The position numbers and the translations under genes were made by a program. Shown piece by piece: positions 25,268 to 33,637 of a stretch of DNA of 64,000 bases (positions are counted from its first letter, which is position 1; every line of letters starts with the position of its first letter). Source of the DNA: Pedobacter kyungheensis (lineage in GTDB: Bacteria > Bacteroidota > Bacteroidia > Sphingobacteriales > Sphingobacteriaceae); assembly GCF_000812965.1 (NCBI RefSeq), contig NZ_JSYN01000005.1, positions 124,001-188,000 on the forward strand, read 5' to 3'. The notes under the pieces are model-generated. The model was not told the DNA's origin. It made no database searches and was given only the letters and a program-made list of their open reading frames with translations.

Positions 25268-26176
25268 ATGAAAAATATTCTCTTCATTTTTATGGTACTT
25301 GCTTTAATCTCTTGTAAACGAAAAGATAAAAGTACAGGTGTTAAAGAAACCCGCACCAGCGGAACAATGAGAATGCTCGTTGATGAAAGCGTGAGCCCTA
25401 TCGTTCTGAAACAAATTGACATCTTTAAGCTGGATTATCCGGAGGCAAAGTTCGAAACGACAATTAAGCCCGAAGAAAAGATTATTGCCGCTTTTTTAAA
25501 TGATAGCGTTCGCGTAATTGTAATGCCCAGATTGCTGAGTAAGCAAGAAGAAAAGTACTATAACCAACGAGGAATCAAAATCAATTCAATTCGGTTTGCA
25601 ATAGATGGAATTGCATTAATTACAAACAAAGACAATATCGATAGTACAATTACCGTTAAAGAAGTGGTTGATGTATTACAGGGGAGAAATTCAGATAAGA
25701 AACTGGTCTTTGATAACGCTTATTCAAGTACCTTTCAATACTTTAAACATTTGGCTAATATCAGCCAATTTCCCGCAAAAAACGTTTATTCAAAAAATTC
25801 CAGTAATGAAGTTATCAAACTTGTTGCGCAGGATAAAAATTTTATTGGTATTTTGGGCGTAAATTGGATTTCTGAACAGAATACCGAAATGGCTCAATAC
25901 CTTGCCCAGGTTAAAATGATGGGTGTTAAAAACGATAAAGGAAAAGTAGGAAGCGATAAATTTTATAAACCTACGCAGGAAAATCTTATAAACGGAGTCT
26001 ATCCTTTTCTAAGAAACGTAAATATAATTGAGTGCGAGGGTAGAGATGGTTTAGGCACAGGATTTGCAACATGGTTAAGAAGCCAGAGAGGACAGTTGAT
26101 TGTACTTAAATCTGGACTTGGCCCGCACAAGCTAATGCCAAGAGAAATAAATTTAACTAAAGAAAGTAATAAATAA
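25268..26176 (+). CDS. PstS-like phosphate/anion-binding lipoprotein
   Basis: I choose the ATG at 25268 (302 residues) over the earlier in-frame start at 25244, because it gives a proper lipoprotein signal: MKNILFIFMVLALISC with a lipobox cysteine at residue 16. The mature protein follows the PBP-like (PstS) pattern, with early SGTMRMLVDESVSP, a GIALITNKDN strand and a late GFATWLRSQRGQLIVLKSGLGP block. No phosphate permease genes (pstCAB) are nearby; instead the gene sits between tonB and a TPR gene, so it may have a role in the envelope different from ABC transport. Ligand unknown. Confidence 0.82.
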   Translation: MKNILFIFMVLALISCKRKDKSTGVKETRTSGTMRMLVDESVSPIVLKQIDIFKLDYPEAKFETTIKPEEKIIAAFLNDSVRVIVMPRLLSKQEEKYYNQRGIKINSIRFAIDGIALITNKDNIDSTITVKEVVDVLQGRNSDKKLVFDNAYSSTFQYFKHLANISQFPAKNVYSKNSSNEVIKLVAQDKNFIGILGVNWISEQNTEMAQYLAQVKMMGVKNDKGKVGSDKFYKPTQENLINGVYPFLRNVNIIECEGRDGLGTGFATWLRSQRGQLIVLKSGLGPHKLMPREINLTKESNK

Positions 26177-26323
26177 ATTATAAATTGAACCACGAAGTAT
26201 TTAGAGATAATGCTTCATAATTGTTAAAACCAATGTTCGGTAAGTTTGGTTGGAGATTTTGGATAAAAATAGAACTCACTCCAGCCCGATTTTAAAAACA
26301 TTTAAAAACAAAAAATTGATCCA

Positions 26324-28045
26324 ATGAAAATTTCAAAGAAAGCAATAACCTTAAATGTAGGTTTGGTGTTGATGGGTTCTGCAGTTTTTGCTCAAAGTTT
26401 AACTGATGCGAAAAAAGCCATTGATGCAGAACAGTATCAGAAAGCTTCATCGATGCTTAAGTCGTTGGTAAGCTCTAAAGCCTCAGATGGCGAAAATTAT
26501 TATAACCTGGGTTTGGTTTACCTGAAAACAGGTTACATCGATTCAGCAAGAGCCGTTTTTACTAAGGGTTTAACTGCTGATCCGAAAAATGCTTCAAACC
26601 TGATTGGTTTAGGCGAAGCTGATTTATTGTCGAACAACCCTACTTCGGCAAAAACCAACTTCGATAAGGCAATTGAATTGGGTAAAAAAGACTATCAAAC
26701 TTACTTACAAATTGGTAGAGCATATTTAGCTCAGGATAAACCAAGTGACGAAGTTTCTAAACCTGATTTTACTAACGCAATTGCCAATATCACCAAAGCT
26801 GATGAGTTAGATACGAAAGATAAAGATGCTGGTGTATTCTTAGCTTTAGGTGATGCTTATGCATTGCAAAGAAAAAACTCTGAAGCATTAGGCCCGTATT
26901 TCCGTGTAAACGATGTTGACCCAACCAACAGAAGGGCTAAAACGCAGATTGGTAAAATGTATAAAGAATCGCGTGCTTTTCCTGAAGGTGAAAAAGAATT
27001 ATTGGATGTAATTGCTGCAGACCCGAACTATGGTCCGGCTTACCGCGAATTAGGTGAGTTATACTTACAGTGGAGTAACTTCGGTACAGACAAAGAGAAA
27101 GCTGCTAAAGGAATTGAAAACTATAAAAAGTATATGGATTTAACTGACAAATCTTTAGAGTCTCAGTTACGTTATGCTCAATTCTTATTCTATGCTAAAG
27201 ATTTCAAAACATTAGAACAAGTTGCTTCTGCTATTCAAGCACCGGCAAACGATCCTAAAAATGCAATTGTATCCAGGATGAAGGGCTGGGCAGCTTATGA
27301 AAATAAGAATTATCCGGTTGCTTTGACCAGTATGACTGAGTTCTTTGCAAAGGAAAAAGACACAACCAGAATTTTAGGTAACGATTATCTGTATTTGGGT
27401 AAAGCGCAGTTGCAGGCTGGACAAGATAGCTTGGCTTTAAACAATATTATTAAAGCTACAAAAGTAGATTCAGCAAATGCTGAGGCTTTATCAGAAGCTG
27501 CTGCTGCATTATATAAAGCAAAAAAATATGCTAAGTCTGCTGATGTTTACGAGTTAGCTGCCAAATATAATCCAAACGGTAAAGGTTCACTTTATAACTA
27601 CTTGTATATTGGTATCAATAGATTCTTAGAATCTTATTATCTTAAAAAGGAAAATAAGCCAATGAATATTGAAGGTTTAGTTAGGGCTGATACAGCACTT
27701 GGAACTTTATCTAAAGCTTCTCCTGATTTTGCGTTATCTTACTTTTACAGAGCAAGGATTAACGATTATATTGATCAGACTAAAAATGCCTCGGCTACAA
27801 AAGGTTTAATGATTCCATATTATGAAAAATATGTAACATTAGTTAAACCTGAGGAGCAGGCATCGGCCAAAAGCAATTTAATTGAATCTTATCGTTTATT
27901 AGGTGCGTGGTATGCAGATAAAGATAAAGCAAAAGCGATAGATTACTTAAATAAATGTTTGGCATTAGATCCTGCCGATAGTTATGCAACTGCTAAATTA
28001 AAAGAGTTACAAGCTCCGGCAGCTGCTAAAGGTAAAGGCAAATAA
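26324..28045 (+). CDS. Exported tetratricopeptide-repeat protein
   Basis: A 573-residue protein with a signal peptide (residues 1-23, ...GSAVFAQS) and repeated TPR helices through most of its length, for example NYYNLGLVYLKTGYIDSARAVF, with the classical Gly-Tyr-Ala spacing, another set near 100-260, and a last one near 525-560 (KAIDYLNKCLALDP). The end is Lys/Ala-rich. Probably a periplasmic scaffold. It is the last gene of the ExbB-TonB-PstS-like cluster (147-bp gap) and is followed by a strong terminator at 28066-28099. Confidence 0.88.
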   Translation: MKISKKAITLNVGLVLMGSAVFAQSLTDAKKAIDAEQYQKASSMLKSLVSSKASDGENYYNLGLVYLKTGYIDSARAVFTKGLTADPKNASNLIGLGEADLLSNNPTSAKTNFDKAIELGKKDYQTYLQIGRAYLAQDKPSDEVSKPDFTNAIANITKADELDTKDKDAGVFLALGDAYALQRKNSEALGPYFRVNDVDPTNRRAKTQIGKMYKESRAFPEGEKELLDVIAADPNYGPAYRELGELYLQWSNFGTDKEKAAKGIENYKKYMDLTDKSLESQLRYAQFLFYAKDFKTLEQVASAIQAPANDPKNAIVSRMKGWAAYENKNYPVALTSMTEFFAKEKDTTRILGNDYLYLGKAQLQAGQDSLALNNIIKATKVDSANAEALSEAAAALYKAKKYAKSADVYELAAKYNPNGKGSLYNYLYIGINRFLESYYLKKENKPMNIEGLVRADTALGTLSKASPDFALSYFYRARINDYIDQTKNASATKGLMIPYYEKYVTLVKPEEQASAKSNLIESYRLLGAWYADKDKAKAIDYLNKCLALDPADSYATAKLKELQAPAAAKGKGK

Positions 28046-28065
28046 TTAAAAGTTAAATAATTTAG

Positions 28066-28099
28066 AAAAGGCAGAGTTTGGTTACTCTGCCTTTTTCTT
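28066..28099 (+). terminator. Terminator after the TPR gene, overlapping the nuoA promoter
   Basis: AAAAGGCAGAGT (28066-28077) and ACTCTGCCTTTT (28084-28095) make a perfect 12-bp stem with a 6-base loop and a T-rich tail. Its loop includes the TTTG that serves as the -33 element of the nuoA promoter. Confidence 0.92.
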
Positions 28100-28108
28100 T
28101 TACTTTTG
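28077..28108 (+). promoter_or_regulatory. Promoter of nuoA
   Basis: TTTG at 28077-28080, a 20-base spacer and a perfect TACTTTTG at 28101-28108. The start would be near 28113, so the TTG at 28106 cannot be the translation start and the ATG at 28127 is chosen. Confidence 0.75.
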
Positions 28109-28126
28109 CATCACAAAATAAAAATT

Positions 28127-28498
28127 ATGCAAGCGCAAAGTACCTCTATAGATTTTTTACCTATTATATTTCAAGTTATTGTTGCTTTAGGTTTCGTAGT
28201 ACTCACTTTAGTAGCTACACACGTATTAGGCCCTAAACGCAAAACAGCCGATAAGTTAGAGACCTTCGAAGCTGGTATTAAAAGCGTGGGTAATGCCCGT
28301 CAGCCATTCTCAATTAAGTATTTCGTAGTAGCCATCCTGTTTGTATTGTTCGATGTGGAGGTTATTTTTATGTATCCCTGGGCAGTTAATTTCCGTGCAT
28401 TAAAAATGGATGGTATGATCGAGATGTTCATTTTTATGGGCACCTTATTGCTTGGCTTTATCTACGTAATCAAGAAAAAAGTATTAGACTGGAACTAG
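28127..28498 (+). CDS. nuoA: NADH-quinone oxidoreductase subunit A
   Basis: A 123-residue membrane subunit of respiratory complex I with three hydrophobic helices and the conserved KLETFEAGIKSVG...QPFSIKYFVVAILFVLFDVEVIF region split across the loop and second helix, which carries the acidic FDVEV. It joins the membrane arm to the peripheral arm near the quinone site. The ATG at 28127 is used because the earlier TTG lies in the -7 box. It is separated from nuoB by 217 bp that hold a dispersed repeat and a second promoter. Confidence 0.95.
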   Translation: MQAQSTSIDFLPIIFQVIVALGFVVLTLVATHVLGPKRKTADKLETFEAGIKSVGNARQPFSIKYFVVAILFVLFDVEVIFMYPWAVNFRALKMDGMIEMFIFMGTLLLGFIYVIKKKVLDWN

Positions 28499-28501
28499 TC
28501 C

Positions 28502-28566
28502 GTTAACAGTTGTTAGTTCGCAGTTTGTATGATTCTTGTGACTAAAAACTTAAAATTATCAACTGA
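28502..28566. repeat. 65-bp dispersed repeat between nuoA and nuoB
   Basis: Begins GTTAACAGTTG and ends CAACTGA; it matches the 65-base segment inside metH (9258-9322) along its length with some substitutions. The ends are partly inverted (CAGTT and AACTG). Confidence 0.7.
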
Positions 28567-28665
28567 AAACTGTACGTGTATCAGTTACACTAACCAGGCT
28601 TGATTTTGGTTATTTAGAAAGGTTCTAAATCTGGTGATTCTAGTTCAATTGCCTTTTAAATATTG

Positions 28666-28705
28666 TAAATTTGCTGCTCATTCTTCAAAGGGATGAGCAT
28701 TTTTT
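28666..28705 (+). promoter_or_regulatory. Promoter -7 box and T-tailed hairpin ahead of nuoB
   Basis: TAAATTTG at 28666-28673 is a perfect -7 box (the nearest upstream TTG gives a short 14-base spacer). Directly after it, TGCTCATTC (28675-28683) pairs with GGATGAGCA (28691-28699) and is followed by six T residues. A transcript coming from nuoA would meet a terminator here, whereas one started at this promoter (about 28679) would lack part of the 5' arm. Confidence 0.55.
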
Positions 28706-28715
28706 GTTTATAAAC

Positions 28716-29258
28716 ATGAGTGAAATTAATATAGTTGATGCGCCTCCAGGAACCGAAGGGCCTGGCTATTTTGCCACCTCTTTAGATAAAGTGATTGGTT
28801 TGGCCCGCTCAAATTCATTATGGCCATTGCCATTTGCAACTTCTTGTTGTGGAATCGAATTTATGGCTACCATGGGTTCTCACTACGATTTAGGTCGTTT
28901 CGGTGCAGAGCGCTTGAGTTTTTCTCCCCGTCAGGCCGATGTTTTAATGGTTATGGGTACTATCGCTAAAAAGATGGCTCCGGTATTAAAACAAGTGTAT
29001 ATCCAAATGGCAGAGCCACGTTGGGTAATGGCTGTTGGAGCCTGCGCAAGTAGCGGTGGTATTTTCGATACTTATTCTGTTTTGCAGGGTATTGATGAGG
29101 TTATTCCGGTTGATGTTTACGTACCGGGTTGCCCGCCAAGACCTGAAGCCATTTTAGATGGTTTTCAGCGGATCCAGGATTTGGTTAAAAACGAATCGGG
29201 CAGAAGAAGAAATTCTGATTATTACAAAGAACTTTTAGGCCAATACGGTATTAAATAA
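28716..29258 (+). CDS. nuoB: NADH-quinone oxidoreductase subunit B
   Basis: A 180-residue peripheral-arm subunit that carries iron-sulfur cluster N2, the last cluster before quinone. Ligands are the adjacent C44-C45 in ATSCCGIEF, C110 in VGACASSGG and C139 in VPGCPPRP. The ATG at 28716 is chosen over a TTG at 28671 that lies in the promoter hairpin. It is followed immediately by nuoC with an overlap of one base (ATG shared with TAA). Confidence 0.97.
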   Translation: MSEINIVDAPPGTEGPGYFATSLDKVIGLARSNSLWPLPFATSCCGIEFMATMGSHYDLGRFGAERLSFSPRQADVLMVMGTIAKKMAPVLKQVYIQMAEPRWVMAVGACASSGGIFDTYSVLQGIDEVIPVDVYVPGCPPRPEAILDGFQRIQDLVKNESGRRRNSDYYKELLGQYGIK

Positions 29259-29758
29259 TGGAAGAAACGACACTAAATAATACTATCCTGGCAAAACTTA
29301 GCGAAAAGTTTGGCGAAAAGGTAACTGCGGTTGCCGAGCCTTACGGTTTGCTTACTTTTGCAACAACAAAAGATGTAATCATCAATGTGTTGTCGTTCCT
29401 TAAAAACGATTTAAAATTTAACTTCTTAACTGATATTACTGCGGTTCATTATCCGGGTAAAGATCATGGCATTGCAGTGGTTTACCATTTGCACAACATG
29501 GTAGAAAAAGTTAGGATCAGGGTTAAAGTTTTTATTTCAGAGCAAAATCCAACAATTCCTACTGCAACAACAGTGTGGAAAGGAGCGAACTGGATGGAGC
29601 GCGAAACTTACGATTTGTTTGGTGTTAAATTTGAAGGACATCCTGACTTACGCCGTATCCTGAATATGGACGATTTAGGTGTACACCCAATGTTGAAACA
29701 ATATCCATTGGAAGACCCGAACAGAGTAGATAAAAAAGACGAATTTTTTGGAAGGTAA
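29258..29758 (+). CDS. nuoC: NADH-quinone oxidoreductase subunit C
   Basis: A 166-residue 30-kDa-type subunit of complex I with the RETYDLFGVKFEGHPDLRRIL signature split near residues 129-148 (WMERETYDLFG, then HPDLRRIL) and the closing YPLEDPNR. It is separate from NuoD here, unlike the fused NuoCD of E. coli. It starts on the last base of the nuoB stop and ends just before the nuoD ATG. Confidence 0.96.
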   Translation: MEETTLNNTILAKLSEKFGEKVTAVAEPYGLLTFATTKDVIINVLSFLKNDLKFNFLTDITAVHYPGKDHGIAVVYHLHNMVEKVRIRVKVFISEQNPTIPTATTVWKGANWMERETYDLFGVKFEGHPDLRRILNMDDLGVHPMLKQYPLEDPNRVDKKDEFFGR

Positions 29759-29762
29759 TTTT

Positions 29763-30977
29763 ATGAATCATAACCATCCGGTATTTACAGATAACGACCC
29801 GCAAAGTGAGCTGGTAACCTTAAATTTAGGCCCAACACACCCTGCAACCCACGGCGTTTTTCAAAACGTTTTGCAATTAGATGGCGAACGTATTGTAAGC
29901 GGCGTTTCAACTATTGGGTATATTCACCGTGCTTTCGAAAAGATTGCCGAGCACCGCCCATTTTATCAGATTACACCACTTACCGACCGTTTAAACTATT
30001 GTTCTTCGCCTATTAACAACATGGGCTGGCACATGACGGTTGAGAAGTTATTGAATATCCAAATGCCAAAACGTGTAGATTATCTGCGCGTAATTGTAAT
30101 GGAGCTTTCGCGTATTGCCGATCACATTATCTGTAACACGATTATTGGTCAGGATACAGGGGCTACCACCACATTCCTTTACCTTTTCCAGTTCCGTGAA
30201 CACATTTACGAGATTTTTGAAGAGGTTTGTGGTGCACGTTTAACCACAAATATTGGCCGTATTGGCGGTTTTGAAAGAGATTTCAATGATATCGCTTTTG
30301 CCAAAATCAATAAATTCTTAAAAGAATTTCCTGCGGCATTAAAAGAGTTCGAAAACCTGTTAACCCGCAACCGTATCTTTATCGACAGGACTGCGGGTGT
30401 TGCAGAAGTAACGAAAGAAACTGCTTTAGAGTACAGCTGGACAGGTCCACTTTTACGTGCTACTGGTGTAGATTACGATGTGCGCGTAAGTGATCCGTAT
30501 TCTTCATACCAGGATTTCGATTTCGAGGTTCCCGTTGGTACCAGTGGCGATATTTACGACCGTTATTTGGTTCGTAATGAGGAAATGTGGCAAAGTGTAC
30601 GCATTATTGAGCAGGCTTTGGAGAAATTAAAATCAGAAGAAAAAGGTATTTTCCATGCCGATGTTCCTGAATTTTACCTGCCTCCAAAACAAGAAGTTTA
30701 CAATAATATGGAAGCATTAATCTATCACTTTAAAATTGTGATGGGCGAAATTGATGCACCAAAAGCAGAAGTATATCATGCTGTAGAAGGTGGTAATGGT
30801 GAGTTAGGTTTCTATCTGATCAATGATGGCGGACGTACCCCATACCGTTTACACTTCCGCAGACCAAGTTTTATAAATTACCAGATGTTTGCGCCAATGA
30901 GCGAGGGCATGTTATTGTCTGATGCCATTATCAACATGAGTAGTATGAACATTATTGCAGGAGAATTAGATGCTTAA
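29763..30977 (+). CDS. nuoD: NADH-quinone oxidoreductase subunit D
   Basis: A 404-residue 49-kDa subunit that, with NuoB, forms the quinone-binding pocket. Visible marks are LNLGPTHPATHG near the N-terminus, GYIHRAFEKIAEHRPFYQ, DRLNYCSSPINN and the late RRPSFINYQMFAPMSEGMLLSDA region. I use the ATG at 29763 because the alternative TTG at 29748 overlaps nuoC. It overlaps nuoE by 8 bases (30970-30977), indicating translational coupling. Confidence 0.96.
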   Translation: MNHNHPVFTDNDPQSELVTLNLGPTHPATHGVFQNVLQLDGERIVSGVSTIGYIHRAFEKIAEHRPFYQITPLTDRLNYCSSPINNMGWHMTVEKLLNIQMPKRVDYLRVIVMELSRIADHIICNTIIGQDTGATTTFLYLFQFREHIYEIFEEVCGARLTTNIGRIGGFERDFNDIAFAKINKFLKEFPAALKEFENLLTRNRIFIDRTAGVAEVTKETALEYSWTGPLLRATGVDYDVRVSDPYSSYQDFDFEVPVGTSGDIYDRYLVRNEEMWQSVRIIEQALEKLKSEEKGIFHADVPEFYLPPKQEVYNNMEALIYHFKIVMGEIDAPKAEVYHAVEGGNGELGFYLINDGGRTPYRLHFRRPSFINYQMFAPMSEGMLLSDAIINMSSMNIIAGELDA

Positions 30978-31485
30978 AGTAGAAGAACAAACACCTGTAA
31001 CTTTTTCATCAGAATTGCTGGCCAAATTTGATGAAATAAAAAGCCGTTATCCTGAAGGAAAACAAAAATCAGCTTTGCTACCCTTATTACATTTGGTGCA
31101 GGCCGAATTTCTTTGGGTACCAACATCGGCAATGGATCAAGTAGCTGCATATTTAAATATTCAGCCGATTGAAGTGTACGAGGTAGCTACATTTTATACC
31201 ATGTACTTTTTAAAACCTCAGGGTAAATATGCACTGGAGGTTTGCCGTACAGGGCCTTGCTGCCTGGTAGGTGCCGAAAAAATATTAACCCACTTAGAAG
31301 ATAAGTTAGGCGTTAAAGAAGGTGAAGTAACTGCAGATGGCCTTTTCAGCTTTAGAGGAGTTGAATGCTTGGCGGCCTGTGGTTTCGGTCCGGTTTTACA
31401 AATTAGCCCGGAATATACTTTCTACGAAAACTTAACTACCGAAAGTGTAGATAAACTGATTGAAGATTTAAAGAACAAGATTTGA
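30970..31485 (+). CDS. nuoE: NADH-quinone oxidoreductase subunit E
   Basis: A 171-residue thioredoxin-like [2Fe-2S] subunit (cluster N1a) of the NADH module. Ligands follow the C-x4-C...C-x3-C pattern: C92 and C97 in VCRTGPC, C133 and C137 in ECLAACGFG. It overlaps the end of nuoD and is followed by a 73-bp repeat-filled gap before nuoF. Confidence 0.96.
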   Translation: MLKVEEQTPVTFSSELLAKFDEIKSRYPEGKQKSALLPLLHLVQAEFLWVPTSAMDQVAAYLNIQPIEVYEVATFYTMYFLKPQGKYALEVCRTGPCCLVGAEKILTHLEDKLGVKEGEVTADGLFSFRGVECLAACGFGPVLQISPEYTFYENLTTESVDKLIEDLKNKI

Positions 31486-31489
31486 GAAA

Positions 31490-31553
31490 CTAGATTTGAG
31501 ATTTGAGATAAGGCGGCTGTCGCACATCTCACGTCTCACATCTCACATCTAAA
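31490..31553. repeat. Foldback repeat between nuoE and nuoF
   Basis: TAGATTTGAGATTTGAGAT (31491-31509) faces an inverted GA/TC-rich series CATCTCAC-GTCTCAC-ATCTCAC-ATCTA (31525-31551). The two sides can fold into an imperfect hairpin made of short GAGAT units. There is no T tract typical of a terminator, so I see it as a dispersed repeat. Confidence 0.6.
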
Positions 31554-31558
31554 AAATA

Positions 31559-32926
31559 ATGAGTCGCAAATTATTACTTGAGCATATAAACGTACCAGGC
31601 ATCAATACACTTGAGGTCTATCGCCAAAAAGGCGGGTACCGTGCCGTTGAAAAAGCCCTTAAAACTTTAACACCAGAAGAAGTTGTTGAAGAAGTTAAGA
31701 AATCAGGCTTGCGCGGCCGCGGGGGTGCTGGTTTCCCAACAGGAATGAAATGGAGCTTTTTGGCTAAGCCGGAAGGTGTTGCCCGTTATTTGGTTTGCAA
31801 TGCCGATGAGTCTGAGCCGGGAACTTTCAAAGACCGTTACCTGATGACTTACATTCCGCATGCTTTAATTGAAGGCATGATTGTTTCGAGTTTTGCTTTA
31901 GGTGCTAAGGTTTCATACATCTACGTTCGTGGAGAGATGATGCCTCAGATCCGCATCCTGGAAAAAGCAATTGCTGAAGCAAAGGCTGCAGGATGGTTAG
32001 GTAAAAACATTTTGGGAACAGGTTACGATTTAGAATTATATGTTCAGCCTGGCGGTGGGGCCTACATTTGTGGTGAAGAAACCGCTCTGTTAGAATCACT
32101 TGAAGGTAAAAGAGGTAACCCTCGTATTAAGCCACCTTTCCCGGCAATTGCGGGTTTATACGGTTGTCCAACTGTAGTAAATAATGTAGAATCGATCGCT
32201 GCAGTTGTGCCGATTATTAACGATGGAGGCGATGAATATGCTAAAATCGGTATTGGCAGAAGTACAGGTACCAAATTAATCTCTGCATCTGGTAATTTAG
32301 TAAAACCAGGTGTTTACGAAATTGAACTGGGTTTACCGGTAGAAGAATTTATCTACTCTGACGAATATTGTGGTGGTATTGCTAACGGAAAACGTCTGAA
32401 AGCAACTGTTGCAGGAGGTTCATCTGTGCCAATCTTACCCGCTAATTTAACCTTAAAATATGCTAATGGCGAGCCTCGCTTAATGAGTTACGAATCATTA
32501 GCTGAAGGCGGTTTTGCTACCGGAACCATGTTGGGATCTGGTGGTTTTATCGCTTTTGATGAAGATCAGTGTATTGTACGCAATACCTGGAATTTTTCGC
32601 GTTTCTATCACCACGAAAGTTGCGGACAATGTTCGCCATGCCGTGAGGGCACTGGCTGGATGGAAAAAATCCTGCACAAAATTGAGCACGGACATGGTAC
32701 CATGGATGATGTAGATTTGTTATGGGATGTTCAGCGTAAAATTGAAGGAAATACCATTTGCCCGCTAGGTGATGCAGCAGCATGGCCGGTTGCAAGTGCT
32801 ATCCGTCATTTCAGAGATGAATTTGAGTGGCATATTAAAGAGCCGGTGAAGAGCCAGAGCCAGAATTACGGTTTGGCAAACTATGCAAATCCGATTGAAA
32901 AAGCTCCGGTAACGGAAGAAAAATAA
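31559..32926 (+). CDS. nuoF: NADH-quinone oxidoreductase subunit F
   Basis: A 455-residue NADH-dehydrogenase flavoprotein subunit. [13 protein letters not shown] (about 53-65) binds NADH, the following [14 protein letters not shown] belongs to the FMN site, and the C-terminal [10 protein letters not shown] with a later TICPLGD supplies the four cysteines of cluster N3. It accepts hydride from NADH and passes electrons to the cluster chain. It is followed not by nuoG, as usual, but by a hairpin and an ORF6N-domain gene. Confidence 0.97.
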   Translation: MSRKLLLEHINVPGINTLEVYRQKGGYRAVEKALKTLTPEEVVEEVKKSGLRGRGGAGFPTGMKWSFLAKPEGVARYLVCNADESEPGTFKDRYLMTYIPHALIEGMIVSSFALGAKVSYIYVRGEMMPQIRILEKAIAEAKAAGWLGKNILGTGYDLELYVQPGGGAYICGEETALLESLEGKRGNPRIKPPFPAIAGLYGCPTVVNNVESIAAVVPIINDGGDEYAKIGIGRSTGTKLISASGNLVKPGVYEIELGLPVEEFIYSDEYCGGIANGKRLKATVAGGSSVPILPANLTLKYANGEPRLMSYESLAEGGFATGTMLGSGGFIAFDEDQCIVRNTWNFSRFYHHESCGQCSPCREGTGWMEKILHKIEHGHGTMDDVDLLWDVQRKIEGNTICPLGDAAAWPVASAIRHFRDEFEWHIKEPVKSQSQNYGLANYANPIEKAPVTEEK

Positions 32927-32935
32927 AAGCGCCTC

Positions 32936-32999
32936 GGTTCGTGTGTTCACGAAACAAAAGCAAGAAATAAATCTTAAGGTCACATTTTTTGACCTTAAG
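32936..32999. repeat. Hairpin pair between nuoF and the ORF6N gene
   Basis: GGTTCGTG-TGTT-CACGAAAC (32936-32955) is a near-palindrome of a type repeated at 33582-33600. It is followed by CTTAAGGTC (32973-32981) pairing perfectly with GACCTTAAG (32991-32999) over a T-rich loop. Interestingly, AAGGTCGCAATTTGCGACCTTAG, a different palindrome containing the same GGTC/GACC words, also occurs inside the ORF6N gene near 33242-33264. Confidence 0.6.
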
Positions 33000-33029
33000 A
33001 AAGTTTAACTTAATACCATGAATATGTAA

Positions 33030-33569
33030 ATGAAAGAAGAATTAACATCCGTAATTATCCCAAACGAAGTAATTATTAATAAAATATATCTTTTTCGGGG
33101 AGTTAAGGTGATGTTGGATTCGGATTTAGCAGAACTCTTTGGCGTTGAGACTAAAAGATTAAAAGAACAAGTTAGAAGGAATATAGAGCGTTTTCCGGAA
33201 CATTTTATGTTCGAACTTACAAAAGAAGAAAACGAGGTTCTAAGGTCGCAATTTGCGACCTTAGAACAAGGAAAGTATTCAAAGTATCTTCCGTTTGCGT
33301 TTAGCGAGCATGGTATTTTGCAACTATCAAACGTTTTAAAAAGTAAACGTGCGGTAGAGGTAAGTATTAAGATTATTGATGTGTTTGTACAACTTAGAAC
33401 CATGGTTTTAAGTAATACGGAAATAAGATTAGAAGTAGAAAAGATTAAAAAGAAAGTAGATAATCAGGATAAAAATATTGAAGTAATCTTCAGGTATTTT
33501 GATGAACTACTAGAACAAAAGCAACAACCAAGAAAAGAAATTGGTTATAAAATCCCGGGAGGGAAATAA
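33030..33569 (+). CDS. ORF6N-domain DNA-binding protein inserted in the nuo operon
   Basis: A 179-residue protein whose first 100 residues match the ORF6N domain of phage and bacterial DNA-binding proteins: IYLFRGVKVMLDSDLAELFGV, then RRNIERFPEHFMFELTKEE and YLPFAFSEHGILQLSNVL, each conserved. The second half (about 115-165) is a charged coiled coil. The family is common in Bacteroidota and phages, often near mobile DNA; its role is unclear. It separates nuoF from nuoG, in the same direction, and is flanked on both sides by a GGTTCGTG...GAAACAAA repeat, so it looks like a cassette that entered the operon without stopping downstream expression. It seems intact. Confidence 0.88.
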   Translation: MKEELTSVIIPNEVIINKIYLFRGVKVMLDSDLAELFGVETKRLKEQVRRNIERFPEHFMFELTKEENEVLRSQFATLEQGKYSKYLPFAFSEHGILQLSNVLKSKRAVEVSIKIIDVFVQLRTMVLSNTEIRLEVEKIKKKVDNQDKNIEVIFRYFDELLEQKQQPRKEIGYKIPGGK

Positions 33570-33579
33570 TATAATTGAA

Positions 33580-33605
33580 TTGGTTCGTGGAGAAACAAAC
33601 CAATG
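33580..33605. repeat. Palindromic repeat right of the ORF6N gene
   Basis: TTGGTT (33580-33585) and AACCAA (33598-33603) close a hairpin. It contains GGTTCGTG and GAAACAAA in the same order as the copy at 32936-32958 on the other side of the gene, giving a flanking direct repeat. Confidence 0.6.
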
Positions 33606-33637
33606 TGAGATAAAGCAATAAAAGAATATCATTAACC

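Noticed and set aside
28106..28126. TTG at 28106 as start of nuoA
   Set aside because: It is the last three bases of a perfect -7 promoter box, so it would not be inside the mRNA.
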